The position numbers were made by a program, and so were the translations under genes. Of a DNA stretch of 64,000 nucleotides, positions 48,641-60,800 are shown one piece after another. This stretch comes from Euglena gracilis (taxonomy: Eukaryota; Euglenida; Euglenophyceae; Euglenales). The notes under the pieces were generated by a model. The model saw only the letters and a program-made list of their open reading frames with translations. It did no database searches and was not told the origin of the DNA. The stretch is from contig CP154957.1 of the NCBI GenBank assembly GCA_039621445.1, positions 42,000,011 to 42,064,010 on the forward strand, given 5' to 3'. Each line of letters opens with the position of its first letter. Positions within the stretch are counted from its first letter, which is position 1.

Positions 48641-49440
48641 CCTGCGCTGTGTGTCGTGCCAGCGTGGTGTTCCGCACATCCGGAATATGGTCGTCCGGCT
48701 GCTGCCGGCTTGTATTTTTTCTCCATTTCAAATTTCCTCTGAACTCTCCTTGGGCCAGTCTGTGGCGTTTTGTCCTTTTCAAGGAATGGATTCGCTGTTC
48801 TGGTATTTTTGAATGTGTAGTCATTTCCTGCATCTGGTCATCTGTTGTTTTGGTGGGTCGGCAGAATCCGGTGTGTCACCCGGCTCTGACGACGCAAAAG
48901 TATGTGCCTTTCAAACATGAAAATCTGTGGCCATCGTGGCCCGTAGATGGATGTTCTTTTTCAGGGAATCGTCAGATGTGACGGATTGTGTTGTGGAAAG
49001 TCATATCCCTCCCTTCCCCTCTCCGCTGTAACAGGAATGTCATGAAAGGTACCAATCAAATGGTGTGATCCTGCGGCCAGTGTCATCGGAATGAGTCGGT
49101 TGGAATGAGACAAATGTCTTTGTCTTCGAGCTTCTTCCCTTCCATTGTTGGTTGGTACCACGCCCAGGGGCCATGTTCTTCCATTTTACTCATCATTGAC
49201 CTTTAACTCAACAAACACGTTTCTCATTTGTAATCCGTCCTCTATAACTCTGCTCCCTACAGTGTCCAAATGCACAAAACGTTTGCCTTTTGACTACACC
49301 TTGGTTTTGGTCCACTTGAAATGTCCTTTTTGGAATGGAATTAAGGATATAACTAAACAATGAATTGAAAAAAACACAGAAGGGAAAGAAGGATTTTGAC
49401 GTTTCTGATGGAATATGCCACATCCCAACTTTCCACACAG

Positions 49441-49625
49441 TGCGAGCTGCATTTCAATCCACAAAAAGGAGAGACTCTCAAATTTGGAACCCCCAAAGAC
49501 CAAGCAAGAGAACCACCCCCAGAAAGAGACGCCTCTCGAGCAGCTGCAAACGGCATCGGACATGCCTGAACCAGAAATCAAGGGGCTGGCCCTGTGTTCG
49601 CAAACGCGCACAGTTCAGGTTCACG
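49441..49625 (+). CDS. host exon, first of a phase-consistent pair, unidentified gene
   Basis: After a TTTCCACACAG acceptor the frame reads ASCISIHKKERLSNLEPPKT, later LEQLQTASDMPEPEIKGLAL and TRTVQVH, ending at ACG|gtgctt with one base left. That base plus the first two of the exon at 49,899 makes an intact Asp codon. The intron between is 273 bp with canonical ends. The sequence is hydrophilic and looks like a disordered linker. It is on the KATNIP strand and could belong to that gene if it spans the element nest, but this is unproven. Confidence 0.5.
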
Positions 49626-49898
49626 GTGCTTACACTCACCCAGCCTGGAATAGGCATCAAATTATCTAAAATGAGCACATCCAATCCAAGATGTTGAGCA
49701 ATGAGCAATGAGCAGTCCTTTCCCAAATTTGTGGATGCACATGTTCATTCAAATAACGGAAATTGGGTGATTCAGCGAAAAAGGGAATTCCCGGCCACCA
49801 AAGCCCCCCCCCGTGGCGTGAATTGCCCCAGAATTTTCCTGCAGGACATGTGGGATGCAGCATTTCAAGCATTATACATCACTTTGCTTACGTTGCAG

Positions 49899-50083
49899 AT
49901 ACCCCAAAAATTTCCTCTTTTGCTGGAGTTTTGGGAAATTTTTCAGAATGTGTATCTCTTCTGGACCACATGCGCAGTGAACTCCAATCAGACCAGGACA
50001 TTTCCAGTGGACCAGAACCAAGGCGGGTGTCAAATTGGTGGGAGTTGTTTCTCCAACGAGAGTGGACAAAATCATTCAAAACG
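49899..50083 (+). CDS. host exon, second of a phase-consistent pair, unidentified gene
   Basis: The acceptor is CTTACGTTGCAG and the donor ACG|gtgatt. The frame reads TPKISSFAGVLGNFSECVSL, LDHMRSELQSDQDISSGPEP and SNWWELFLQREWTKSFKT, with the character of a folded protein. It starts with two bases completing the previous exon's codon and ends in phase 0. The other two frames on this strand lack such continuity. No family recognised. Confidence 0.6.
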
Positions 50084-50329
50084 GTGATTTAAACAGTTGT
50101 CCAGAACTTTCAAGAATTTGATCCATTTGGCCAATGAAAACGATGATTGAATACAGTGGTCCATGGCAATGCAAATGGAAATGCCACACACGCACAATAG
50201 ACCATCAAAAAGTAAAAAAAGAAAAGTGGTTTTCGGACTGTCCCGAAGAGGCTGGTTTGAACATTCTCTGAGCCAAGAAGACCTTGGAAAAGGTTGCTCA
50301 ATGGCGGATGAAGTCCAAAGCAGGGATTT

Positions 50330-50645
50330 TTGGAGGCATTTTTCAAAAAAAATGAAGGAATTTCAAGGATTTCTTTTTTCAATGCTTTTTAAGTCATTTT
50401 AAGGCCTTTTGAAGCGCAATTTTCCAGGGTGGTCGAAGGGCTGTCCCAGCATTGAACCAGCGGTGACATAAATCATTTTTCTTCCTGGAGTTGTCTTTTT
50501 TGCCAAGGTTTTGCACCTTTTTGCTAGGTTAGAGAAAATTATGCCACCCCAAATTTTCTGGCATTTTAAGGCATTTTGGCTAGATAATTCAAGGTGTATT
50601 TTCAGGCATTTTAAAGGGTTTTAAGTCGCCTTAAGAATAATCAAG
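50330..50645 (+). repeat. dispersed repeat R1, copy 3
   Basis: It shares AATTTTCCAGGGTGGTCGAA, TTTTTCTTCCTGGAGTTGTC and the terminal TTTTAAGTCGCCTTAAGAAT block with the copy at 9,985, in the same order and orientation. Confidence 0.65.
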
Positions 50646-52390
50646 AAAATGATGATAAAACAATAATAATAATAATATAAATTTATCCCTGGTCCAAAGC
50701 CGATCGGGATTTCATGCTGCCCTGTCTTTCAAATATACAAGTTATACAGGTGCAAAACAGCTGGATGCAAACATTGTGGCGTTGTTGCTGGTTCATTAGT
50801 TTTTTTCTACCAGCAAATCCCTTTATGAACATTTCATTTTGGATGTTCTTGTTGTGAGCCTTTTTCTTATGGACAGACCCTCAATCGTTTTTTTCTTTTT
50901 CAAAATTTACAAAATCAATGGGAAATTAGAAGGAGATTAGTGCAGAAGTATATTTGAGAAAAAGTGCTTCCTTGCAGCATTTTTTGTCAAACTGTTCAAT
51001 AACGGAGGAGGTTCCAAAGTTGGTCATTTAAAATTGACTGGAAAAAATTTGTTGGACAAAAATTGTTTGCCCATTTTTATCACTCACGTTTTTTTCAATG
51101 GACCATTTTCTGGTGTGGAAAACTCAACCCTCATATTTGGGAAAAGCCATCCCAAATCTCTATTTCTGGACACTTTCTGGTTTTTTTTTGACTGAATCTG
51201 ATAAATTCTGGAAAGGAGGAGGGATTCTTTTCTTCCCCGCCATGTCTTGTCATCTTCCCCCCTCTACAATCCACCCAATGCATTTTTTCCATCGTATTTG
51301 TTAACTGCCCCATCCCCTTGTGCCAGGAGTCTCTTTTCAGGCCAGTACAATTATTACAAGTACGGTGATTGGGTTTTGATAGCAAACAGGCTGTTTCTTA
51401 TCCAGAACCCCAGGGGTTGGCTACCCCATAAGGAAGCAAGGTTGTAAGGTTGTCTACATTTCAGTCCTGAAAACAGCTTCAGGGTTGTGTATATTTGGGT
51501 TTCGCCGATGTTTGGGTGTTTTTATACCGTTTTATTGAAAATTTTTTCATACTGTTAGATCAGGGGTTACTTATATTTTGGGGGTGCATGCATTTGGGGT
51601 GTCGGCGGAAACACGACCAAAGTGTTTGCTTCCACATTTGGGCATATGCGCTGTAGGGGGGTGGTGATTGGTAATAAGCAGCTTCCGCTTCCCACGCGCT
51701 GCTGAAGGGATCCCCCGCGCATGATATTGGACTGCACCCAAATATTTGGGGGGGGGGGCACAGGCGATGCCAGGCCACGATGGGTTGGCGGCCAGAATGG
51801 TCATTATTGTGTACCACCGCTCAGGAGGGGCTGGCCCAAATTTTGGCTCTCGGGTTCACAGCATGGCGGACCGCCTGCGTTGTACCCTCTCTTCCATCGC
51901 CCCAGCCTACTCCTGTTTCTTTGCATTCCACCGCACCGGCACACTTGTACCTCACCCCGACCACATCAAAAAACCTGCGAAATGACATGGGAAAGGATGG
52001 GGTTGGCTATGCCGCACAGCAAAAGTTTTGCCCAGGCCGTTGTTCGGCCCCAGCCCCCAGCCAACACCCTCCACCCCGCGAACCATCCCGTAGACCCCCA
52101 GCCCCCAGCCCCATCCTCTAACAGCCCCGGTGCCTCGATATTATTATAGAAGCCTTGTTCCTGACCAGACTTCGACCGCTTCATTGGTTTCGTTGCGGAG
52201 AATTAGGAATACCATGGAAGGGCATTGCAGGATGTGGATGGGCCGGTTGGAAAACAAAAAAAGACCGCATGTGTCTTTTGGAATGTTTTGTTTAAAACAT
52301 TAATTTTTGCAACAGAAATTCTTTTTTCGTTGTTGACGATGGAGAGAAGAGGCATGGTTGTGTCACATGTTTTTTCCCTTTTTTTTGCAG
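50646..52390 (+). other. gene-poor DNA, possible short exon near 51.33 kb
   Basis: No supported gene. At 51,329-51,361 a CTTGTGCCAG acceptor and a gtacgg donor enclose 33 bases in phase 0 (ESLFRPVQLLQ), compatible with the phase of the exon at 49,899. This is only suggestive. The plus-strand frames at 51,721-52,149 are Pro/His/Ser-rich and ambiguous. Confidence 0.35.
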
Positions 52391-52585
52391 TTTTCCATTT
52401 GTATGTCGCTTGGCTTTCTAATTCATATGGCTGTTGGCCCCCGCTTGTCAGCACCACCGACGAGGAATTCGACCTCGAAAACGATTCGCCGCTGGTGGGC
52501 GTCAACAAAGCTCCCGTGTGGGCCGCATCATCACGGCTTTTGGAGTGCCAATACTCAGCCGTGTCGCATACCATCACCATTGTGG
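52391..52585 (+). CDS. candidate host exon, unidentified
   Basis: A strong acceptor (CCTTTTTTTTGCAG) opens a frame reading FHLYVAWLSNSYGCWPPLVS, then TTDEEFDLENDSPLVGVNKA and LLECQYSAVSHTITIVG, up to a gtcagtga donor. All three frames are open across most of the segment, so the frame choice rests on composition. It lies 290 bp before the left satellite block. Confidence 0.35.
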
Positions 52586-52871
52586 GTCAGTGAGCTTGCG
52601 ATGGTTGTTGTGTTTCACATTCACAGAGGCCCACAGAGATGACAGAAAGGACATCCCAACCCCAACCCACCGACACACCTACCCACCCACCCACCCACTC
52701 TCGAAGCCCGCCAAAGTCCGGGAAGGGTCACACGTGTTAACTGAAAATATACCAGACATAAAGACCACCATTAGGAGAACAACGTAGTCCCGCCGGGGAA
52801 AGGATGACTTTTTACCCTGTTCCTTTCGTCCTCCTCTGAATTGAGGGAGTTGGTGTGAACCGTAAGAGGCC

Positions 52872-54052
52872 TCCAGGCACCTGAAAAAGCTTTGGCCGGC
52901 TCGGGGCCCAATTTCGCCCGAAACTGCCAACCCTTTGCCACCGTTCCCCAACCTTTTACTAACTTTAAAAATGGTACGTTGGGTTGTTTCCATTCGGGAA
53001 ACCGCCAAGGGGGCCGAGGGATGATGCCCCAAAGCCCCCTATTCAGCCACAAAGGTTTCCTTTTTTTATTTCGATTTGAATGCAGAATTCCCGAAACTGC
53101 AAGAACAAAAATGATAGACTTTTGACAGGGGGGTGGGGGTCCAAAAATGTCCGGTGAGCGGTTGGTGTTTTCTGGCCGCACACACAAAGAGGGGCCCTAA
53201 AAAAGCGTTGGCCGGCTCGGGGCCCAATTTCGCCCGAAACTGCCAACCCTTTGCCACCGCTCCCCAACCTTTTACTAACTTTAAAAATCGTACCTTGGGT
53301 CATTTGCATTCGGGAAACAACCAAGGGGGCCGAGGGATGATGCCCCGGCTCGCCCTATTAAGCCGCAAAAAGTTCACTTATTCATTTATAATTGAATGCA
53401 GAAATCCCAAAACTGCAGGAACAAAAAAGACAAACTTTTGACAGGGGAGTGGGGGGGTCTGGGGGGGGGGGGAGGGGGGTTGGTGCTATCTAGCCGCACA
53501 CACAAAGAGGGGCCCTGAAAAAGCGTTGGCCGGCTCGGGGCCCAACTTTGCCCGAAACTGCCAACCCTTTGCCACCGCTCCCCAACCTTTTACTAACTTT
53601 AAAAATGGTACCTTGGGTTGTTTCCATTTGGGAAACCACCAAGGGGGCCGAGGGATGATGCCCCAGCTCGCCCTATTCAGCCACAAAATTTTACTTGTTT
53701 TTATTTATATTTGAACGCAGAATTCCCAAAACTGCTAGAACAAAAATGACAAACTTTTGATGGGGGGGTGGGGGGTCCGGGAGGGGGGTCCATGGGGGTC
53801 CGGTGGGTGGGAGGTTGGTGTTTTCTGGACGTACACACAAAGGGGGGCCCTAAAAAAGTGTTGGCCGGCTCGGGGCCCAATTTCGCCAAAACTGCAAACC
53901 CTTTGCCACCGCTCCCCAACCTTTTACTAACTTTAAAAATGGTACTTTGGGTTGTTTCCATTCGGGAAACAGCCAAGGGGGCCGAGGGATGATACCCCAG
54001 GGCCCCCTATTAAGCCGCAAAGGTTTCCTTTTTTTATTTAGGTTTGAATGCA
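52872..54052 (-). repeat. satellite block 1, four ~320-bp units (minus orientation)
   Basis: Four tandem units with spacings of 316, 318 and 334 bp (measured at ATGATGCCCC or its variant). They are the reverse complement of the units in block 2. Each unit has a conserved part (GGCCGGCTCGGGGCCCAA through GGGGGCCGAGGGATGATGCC) and a variable G-rich part in three subtypes. Read in block-2 orientation, the variable parts are of type C, A' and B. Confidence 0.92.
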
Positions 54053-56510
54053 AATTTGGTAGTTATAGGGGGGGGTGGAAAATAACGAAGGTCAAAAAAA
54101 ATGTGGACCAAATTTTGGTACAATTAAATTTTACTGACATTTTTCCTCTATCAAATTTTTTAAAAAACATATTTGAAAAAAATTTGTTGTTTCAAAAAAA
54201 TAAGCAGTCAACCATGGCAAGCACCTATGGTTCAGCCCCAAAATTGTCCCATTTTAGGCCATTTTAGGCCATTTTGGGTCATTTAAGGCCATTTTAGGGC
54301 ATTTTTGGCACTTTTGGCCATTTTAGCTATGGGTAACTGCATATGGGTCCCAAAATGGGTCAAAAAAACACCCGGCACCGGAAAAAAATTTTCGTTTCCA
54401 AAACTGCCTTGGGGGGGGCGGTCCTTAAGCGGCGGTCCTTTACTAAAAAAAAAAAATCCCATCCCTTATGGACCGCCCTGGTGCAACGGCTCCCTCTGAT
54501 TCAAAAAAAAAAAGAACATTCGGCGAGCTGGCACCACCATGCATTTCCAATACTCAGCCCTACCATGAAGTTTTGTCAGTACAAAACCAATCTCATCTTT
54601 CGTTGTTGGAAACTACCAGGAGTTTTTGGGTGTATGACATGGCCACCTGTCCTGGACCCCCCAAAATTGGGTATTTGTTTGACCATTAATTTATTTGACC
54701 ACTTGGGTCTTTGCGTTTCATAATTTTAAGTCCCCAGAAAAACCACAATACATAATAATAATACATAATTCCGGTTTGAAACAATTGGGACATCAAAACC
54801 AGACATTTCATTATTAATTATATTATTTGTTATTTTATTTTTTGCACACAAAAATGGGATTTCACCAACACCAGCAATCCACACAGTCAGGGAGCCTGAA
54901 AATTGGTAGGTTCAGTCTGATATGAGGGGAAATTATTTTGGGGGAAAGAATTTTGGGGTCTGGTGGATACCCCACACCAGGTTCTCCAACATGGAAGCTT
55001 TGCGGTACTGCCACACACAACACCGAACACACAACGCCAACACACAAAATCAGAGGCGATCACATGGCACATCCCTGGGTCTCGTCCTTCGTCAGGGGCT
55101 CAGGGCCCTTCAACAACTTGGTGGCTCTCCTTTGGGCACACTTGAGGCAGAGCCATGGGGCTGGGGCTCAATTCTGAGCCATGCAGATCAAAGCATCGAA
55201 CCACGTGCTCCCATCCAACCACACAACTGTGCACATTTGGCCCGCCATGCTTAAGAATAAAACCAATCTGGACACCCATGCCAAAAAAAGCTGTACGGTG
55301 TTGCCATCAGACCCATGTGCATGTGTCCAGCTCGCCGTCATCCAGACCACCAACTGCTTGACCCTGTTTCAGTGCATCCTCCAAAGGGAGGTCAGGGATG
55401 GACCACAGCATTTCCAGTCATTCCAAAAAAAGGACCGTTAACGTTGGTCTCACACCCTGGAAAATTTGTGAAGCGGGGCAGGAACAATGTGCAACTCGGC
55501 AGCTGCCAGACAGCGTGCTCACAGTCCAGCTGTGGTTCCGTGATTCACTTTATTTTTGGTCTCCATCCACCCGCAAAGCATTCCAGAATATCCATATTTT
55601 CATTGGCCGTTAGAGCGGGTTGGGTTGCAGGTTCACCTTAAAAAAACATATGAGTTCAATTTGTGAAACAAAATTGCACCAGATAAAGCAAAAAAATGGA
55701 CTCGTTTAAACCTAACCCTCGATGTCTGCCCACCCCGAAATTTCCCTGATTTGGCCCGATTTTTCTGATTTTGCCCTGAGAAAAAAAAACCAGGAAATTT
55801 GTGAGGCCCAGCATGTTCCAAAATAGTTCTGGGATTATGCCACCCCCCCCCGGTACTTTACGGCTTCCCTTGAACGTTTGGGGGCCCCCAAAAAAGGCGT
55901 GCAGCGAAGAAGGCTTACGGTTTTCCGGAAACATGCAAAATAGGAATTCACGGAAAACTGTGAACTTGAACTTGTTCAAGGGTTCCCTTGCTCCCGTCTC
56001 ATTCCTGAATTGGATCTGAACCTTCCCCTGTCCCCGAGCTGACCTTTTTTTTTTAGCCCCCACATTACACGCCCGATGCAACGATCGCACGTGTTCATAA
56101 GTTTCCGTAAACCTGCTTTGGAATTTTTTGGTGCTCGCACTGCATCCCTTCTTGGTAAGGTCCCTGGTTCTGCGGGAACAGTGCTGGAACGAGGCACGCT
56201 TTGTCCGTGTCCCTCTGGTGTTGGTACCAAGCTGTGGCACTGTTCCCCACAAACACTGGCTGGGGTTGCTTGTGGGGTGGTCTCCTCTCTCACCAGGTGC
56301 AGTTGCAACTTAATGCGATGATGTTCAAGGTTTCCCGTAAACTTAAACTCAATAAACTTCAAACGTAAACTGCGCACAGGTTTGGGGAACAGAATCAAGC
56401 TCGGCAGAAAACATGTCAATGGTGATGTGCCTCCTTGCCCCAGACCGACTACGATCATTCCGGCACACCTTGGGCTGGGATTCAGGAAACAGGCACCCTC
56501 CTTTCCCCAG
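54053..56510 (+). other. core between the satellite blocks, left part
   Basis: Contains CCATTTTAGG tandem words (54,247-54,330), poly-A runs and an unidentified coding relic at 54,938-55,612. GTTTTCCGGAAAC and GTTTCCGTAAAC dyads occur near 55,920 and 56,100. No identified gene. Confidence 0.45.
54938..55612 (+). pseudogene. unidentified coding relic with one stop and one homopolymer shift
   Basis: In frame 2 the reading runs through FVRGSGPFNNLVALLWAHLR to a TGA near 55,178. It resumes as MQIKASNHVLPSNHTTVHIW and CVQLAVIQTTNCLTLFQCIL. At an A7 run near 55,425-55,431 the coding texture switches frame and continues as TVNVGLTPWKICEAGQ and SVLTVQLWFRDSLYFWSPS up to a stop at 55,611-55,613. Texture suggests a decayed protein gene, perhaps an element ORF. 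No domain is recognised. Confidence 0.28.
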
Positions 56511-56699
56511 ACTGTGTTCGCTGCCACCCAAATGCAGAGGGTCTCACCTGATTCCCCCCCACTGGGTGGGCCACATCAACTCCATCCGGATTTCGAGATA
56601 CCCCCACCGTTGCAATCCAGTGAGGATTCCCTTCAAACTTCCCCACTGCGGGAAATATCCTGGAAATTTATTTATCCACTTGTGCATTCAATTTCAACG
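56511..56699 (+). CDS. candidate host exon, unidentified
   Basis: 63 codons in phase 0 at both ends, between CCTTTCCCCAG and ACG|gtacgg. It reads TVFAATQMQRVSPDSPPLGG, FEIPPPLQSSEDSLQTSP and LREISWKFIYPLVHSIST. Splice signals and composition favour a real exon of a plus-strand host gene, possibly the one with exons at 49.4-50.1 kb. No family match. Confidence 0.42.
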
Positions 56700-56825
56700 G
56701 TACGGAGAACGGCCCTAAAAATAGGCTGAACTATGCTGAATCTAAACCTATGAAGCACAGAGTTGCCTCCCAGGGTTGTCACTGAAAACTGCCAAAAAAA
56801 ACATTCTTTTGATCGTTTTCCACAG

Positions 56826-56925
56826 GTCTAAAAAAACAATCGCTGTTTTGCTGCATCCTGATCAAGGCGTTTCGATTGTTATTGGGTCATTTCATGATGA
56901 GGGAGCAATGACGAAGACTGGGGGG
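56826..56925 (+). CDS. candidate host exon abutting an element fragment
   Basis: After TTTTCCACAG an open frame reads SKKTIAVLLHPDQGVSIVIG, then SFHDEGAMTKT, and runs into a nine-G run. Its required phase (two bases from the previous exon) does not match the phase-0 end at 56,699, so the two are not directly joined unless a site is misplaced. The element fragment starting near 56,935 cuts off its 3' side. Confidence 0.3.
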
Positions 56926-56941
56926 GGGTCAACCAACTACC

Positions 56942-57660
56942 CAATTTGCACGCGTACAGAAAATACTGGATGACACCCGCGAACGTGCACGCAACCCCAC
57001 CTACACCGATCCGCCTAGAGGCGAACCCCTCCCTATCAATAATCCACCGCTATTGGCGGATATGCAGGATCAACCTGCAGCCTACCGAGCAGCCAAAATG
57101 GCTTATGCCCCACAGGAATTGCTTGGACGAACAAGCGCTATGCACCCTGCCTTTTTGGGCCCCTTTTTTGCATCCCATCTCAGTCCTCATGCTTGGAAAC
57201 AAGCTAGAGAAGAGATAGCTCGATGGGAAGCCCGATCGGGCAAGGGTAAAGCCAAAAGTGCTCCCAAATGAGCACCTACTGCAGGCCAGAAAGGCCAAGG
57301 CAAAGGCCAGAAAGGCCAATACCAGAACGTCTATGAGGACGACATGGAAGCTCTATTCGAGCACATCCAAAGTATTCATGACCTCGCATTCGAGGCCATG
57401 CGCAAGTTCCAAAACGAACTTAGTCTTCCGATCCTGGTCGCCTCTCCTGTCATGACGGTAACCAGACAGCTCTATACGGAGCGTAATCGTGATTTCCACC
57501 GTGATGGAACTTTATATGCCTTTGAGGGTAATGTCATTATCGGTCCGATACTGGACAATCTGCCGGCATTCTGGCACGTTTGGTTCTGGGCGGGATACCC
57601 CACCCAAAATTTCGGAAGGTTCCTGAACTCCTGTGGATATCCTTACCTGGATTTGGTTCC
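56942..57660 (+). mobile_element. fragment of a second giant element: diverged accessory ORF B homologue
   Basis: Frame 2 from 56,942 reads LDDTRERARNPTYTDPPRGE, LLADMQDQPAAYRAAKMAYA and WEARSGKGKAKSAPK to a TGA near 57,271. Frame 2 then carries on past the stop with AGQKGQGKGQKGQYQN and MEALFEHIQSIHDLAFEAMR. It ends with LYAFEGN, then NLPAFWHVWFWAGYPTQNFG. The end corresponds to accessory ORF B of the 19-kb element (LYAFEGE, QPGFWELWFWLGYPCQNWG). The order of Lys/Gly block, helix and aromatic core is shared. Both ends stop at G/C runs. Divergence is large, so it comes from another family member. Confidence 0.75.
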
Positions 57661-57849
57661 TGCACCCCCCGACCGGGGGGGGGTCGTACACCCCCCAACC
57701 TGCAACCCCCGACCGGGGGGTGGTGGGCATATAGGGGTGGTCGGTGGACAAGGGGGGGGGTACCATGCACAACCTCCTTTGGTCCATCACCCGAATGCCC
57801 AGCCACCCACCCGAAGCTTCCCAAACCCCTGAGAATTGGCCCATTCCCC
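57661..57849 (+). repeat. G/C-tract DNA between element fragment and satellite
   Basis: Contains two ACCCCCCGACCGGGGGG-type dyads (near 57,663-57,682 and 57,703-57,722) and a nine-G run before GTACC. It is similar in kind to the G/C-tract family elsewhere in the window. Confidence 0.5.
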
Positions 57850-60800
57850 TCGAGGGCCCCTCTTTGTGTGTGCGGCTAGATAGCACCAACCCCCCTCCCA
57901 CCACCCCCCCCCCTCGGACCCCCCCACACCTCTCAAAAGTCTGTCATTTTTGTTCTAGTAGTTTTGGGAATTCTGCATTCAATTATAAATAAAAAAATTA
58001 AAATTTTGTGGCTGAATAGGGCGAGCTGGGGCATCATCCCTCGGCCCCCTTGGCGGTTTCCCGAATGGAAACGACCCAAGGTACCATTTTTAAAGTTAGT
58101 AAAAGGTTGGGGAGCGGTGGCAAAGGGTTGGCAGTTTCGGGCGAAATTGGGCCCCGAGCCGGCCAACGCTTTTTTAGGGCCCCTCTTTGTGTGTGCGGCC
58201 AGAAAACACCAACCGCTCACCGGACCTTTTTGGACCCCCACCCCCCTGTCAAAAGTTTGTCATTTTTGTTCCTGCAGTTTCGGGAATTCTGCATTCAAAT
58301 CTAAATAAAAAAAGGAAACCTTTGCGGCTTAATAGGGGGCCCTGGGGCATCATCCCTCGGCCTCCTTGGCTGTTTCCCGAATGCAAATGACCCAAGGTAC
58401 CATTTTTAAAGTTAGTAAAAGGTTGGGGAGCGGTGGCAAAGGGTTGGCAGTTTCGGGCGAAATTGGGCCCCGAGCCGGCCAACGCTTTTTTACGGCCCCT
58501 CTTTGTGTGTGCGGCCAGAAAACACCAACCCCCCTCCCACCGGACCCCCATGGACCCCCCCTCCCGGACCCCCCCATCAAAAGGTTGTCGTTTTTGGTCT
58601 AGCAGTTTTGGGAATTCTGCATTCAAATATAAATAAAAAAAGTAAAACTTTGCGGCTGAATAGGGCGAGCTGGGGCGTCATCCCTCGGCCCCCTTGGCGG
58701 TTTCCCGAATGGAAACGACCCAAGGTACCATTTTTAAAGTTAGTAAAAGGTTGGAGAGCGGTGGCAAAGGGTTGGCAGTTTCGGGCGAAATTGGGCCCCG
58801 AGCCGGCCAAAGCTTTTTCAGGGCCCCTCTTTGTGTGTGCGGCTAGATAGCACCAACCCCCCTCCCACCACCCCCCCCCCCGGACCCCCCCACACCTCTC
58901 AAAAGTCTGTCATTTTTGTTCTTGCAGTTTTGGGAATTCTGCAATCAATTATAAATAAAAAAAGTAAAATTTTGCGGCTGAATAGGGCGAGCTGGGGCAT
59001 CATCCCTCGGCCCCCTTGGCGGTTTCCCGAATGGAAACAACCCAAGGTACCATTTTTAAAGTTAGTAAAAGGTTGGGGAGCGGTGGCAAAGGGTTGGCAG
59101 TTTCGGGCGAAATTGGGCCCCGAGCCGGCCAACGCTTTTTTAGGGCCCCTCTTTGTGTGTGCGGCCAGAAAACATCGAACGCTCACCGGACCTTTTTGGA
59201 CCCCCACCCCCCTGTCAAAAGTTTGTCATTTTTGCTCCTGCAGTTTCGGGAATTCTGCATTCAAATCTAAATAAAAAAAGGAAACCTTTGCGGCTAAATA
59301 GGGCGAGCTGCGGCATCATCCCTCGGCCCCCTTGGCGGTTTCCCGAATGGAAACAATCCAAGGTACCATTTTTAAAGTTAGTAAAAGGTTGGGGAACGGT
59401 GGCAAAGGGTTGGCAGTTTCGGGCGAAATTGGGCCCCGAGCCGGCCAACGCTTTTTCAGGGCCCCTCTTTGTGTGTGCGGCTAGACAGCACCAACCCTCC
59501 TCCCACCACCCCCCCCGGACCCCCCCACACCTCTCAAAAGTCTGTCATTTTTGTTCTAGCAGTTTTGGGAATTCTGCAATCAATTATAAATAAAAAAGTA
59601 AAATTTTGCCGCTGAATAGGGCGAGCTGGGGCATCATCCCTCGGCCCCCTTGGCGGTTTCCCAAATGGAAACAACCCAAGGTACCATTTTTAAAGTTAGT
59701 AAAAGGGTGGGGAGCGGTGGCAAAGGGTTGGCAGTTTCGGGCGAAATTGGGCCCCGAGCCGGCCAACGCTTTTTCAAGGCCCCTGTTTGTGTGTGCGGCC
59801 AGAAAACACCAACCGTTCCCCAGACCTTTTTGGACCCCCACCCCCCTGTCAAAAGTTTGTCATTTTTGTTCTTGCAGCTTTGGGAATTCTGCATTCAAAT
59901 CTAAATAAAAAAGGAAACCTTTGCGGCTGAATAGGTGGCCCTGGGGCATCATCCCTCGGCCCCCTTGGCTGTTTCCCGAATGGAAACAACCCAAGGTACC
60001 ATTTTTAAAGTTAGTAAAAGGTTGGGGAGCGGTGGCAAAGGGTTGGCAGTTTCGGGCGAAATTGGACCCGAGCCGGCCAACGCTTTTTTAGGGCCCCTCT
60101 TTGTGTGTGCCGCCAGAAAACACCAACCCCCCTCCCACCGGACTCCCATGAACTCCCCCTCCCGGACCCACCCATCAGTAGTTTGTCATTTTTGTTCTAG
60201 CAGTTATAGGAATTCTGCGTTCAAATATAAATAAAAAAAGTAAAATTTTGTGGCTGAATAGGGCGAGCTGGGGCATCATCCCTCGGCCCCCTTGGCGGTT
60301 TCCCAAATGGAAACAACCCAAGGTACCATTTTTAAGGTTAGTAAAAGGTTGGGGAGCGGTGGCAAAGGGTTGGCAGTTTCGGGCGAAATTGGGCCCCGAG
60401 CCGGCCAACGCTTCTTCAGGGCCCCTCTTTGTGTGTGCGGCTAGATAGCACCAACCCCCCTCCCCCCCCACCGGACCCCCCCCACTCCCCTGTCAAAAGT
60501 TTGTCTTTTTTGTTCCTGCAGTTTTGGGAATTCTGCATTCAATTATAAATGAATAAGTGAACTTTTTGCGGCTTAATAGGGCAAGCTGGGGCATCATCCC
60601 TCGGCCCCCTTGGCTGTTTCCCGAATGGAAACAACCCAAGGTACCATTTTTAAAGTTTGTAAAAGGTTGGGGAGCGGTGGCAAAGGGTTGGCAGTTTTGG
60701 CGAAATTGGGCCCCGAGCCGGCCAACGCTTTTTTAGGGCCCCTCTTTGTGTATACGTCCAGAAAACACCAACCCCCCACCCACCGGACCCCCATGGACCC

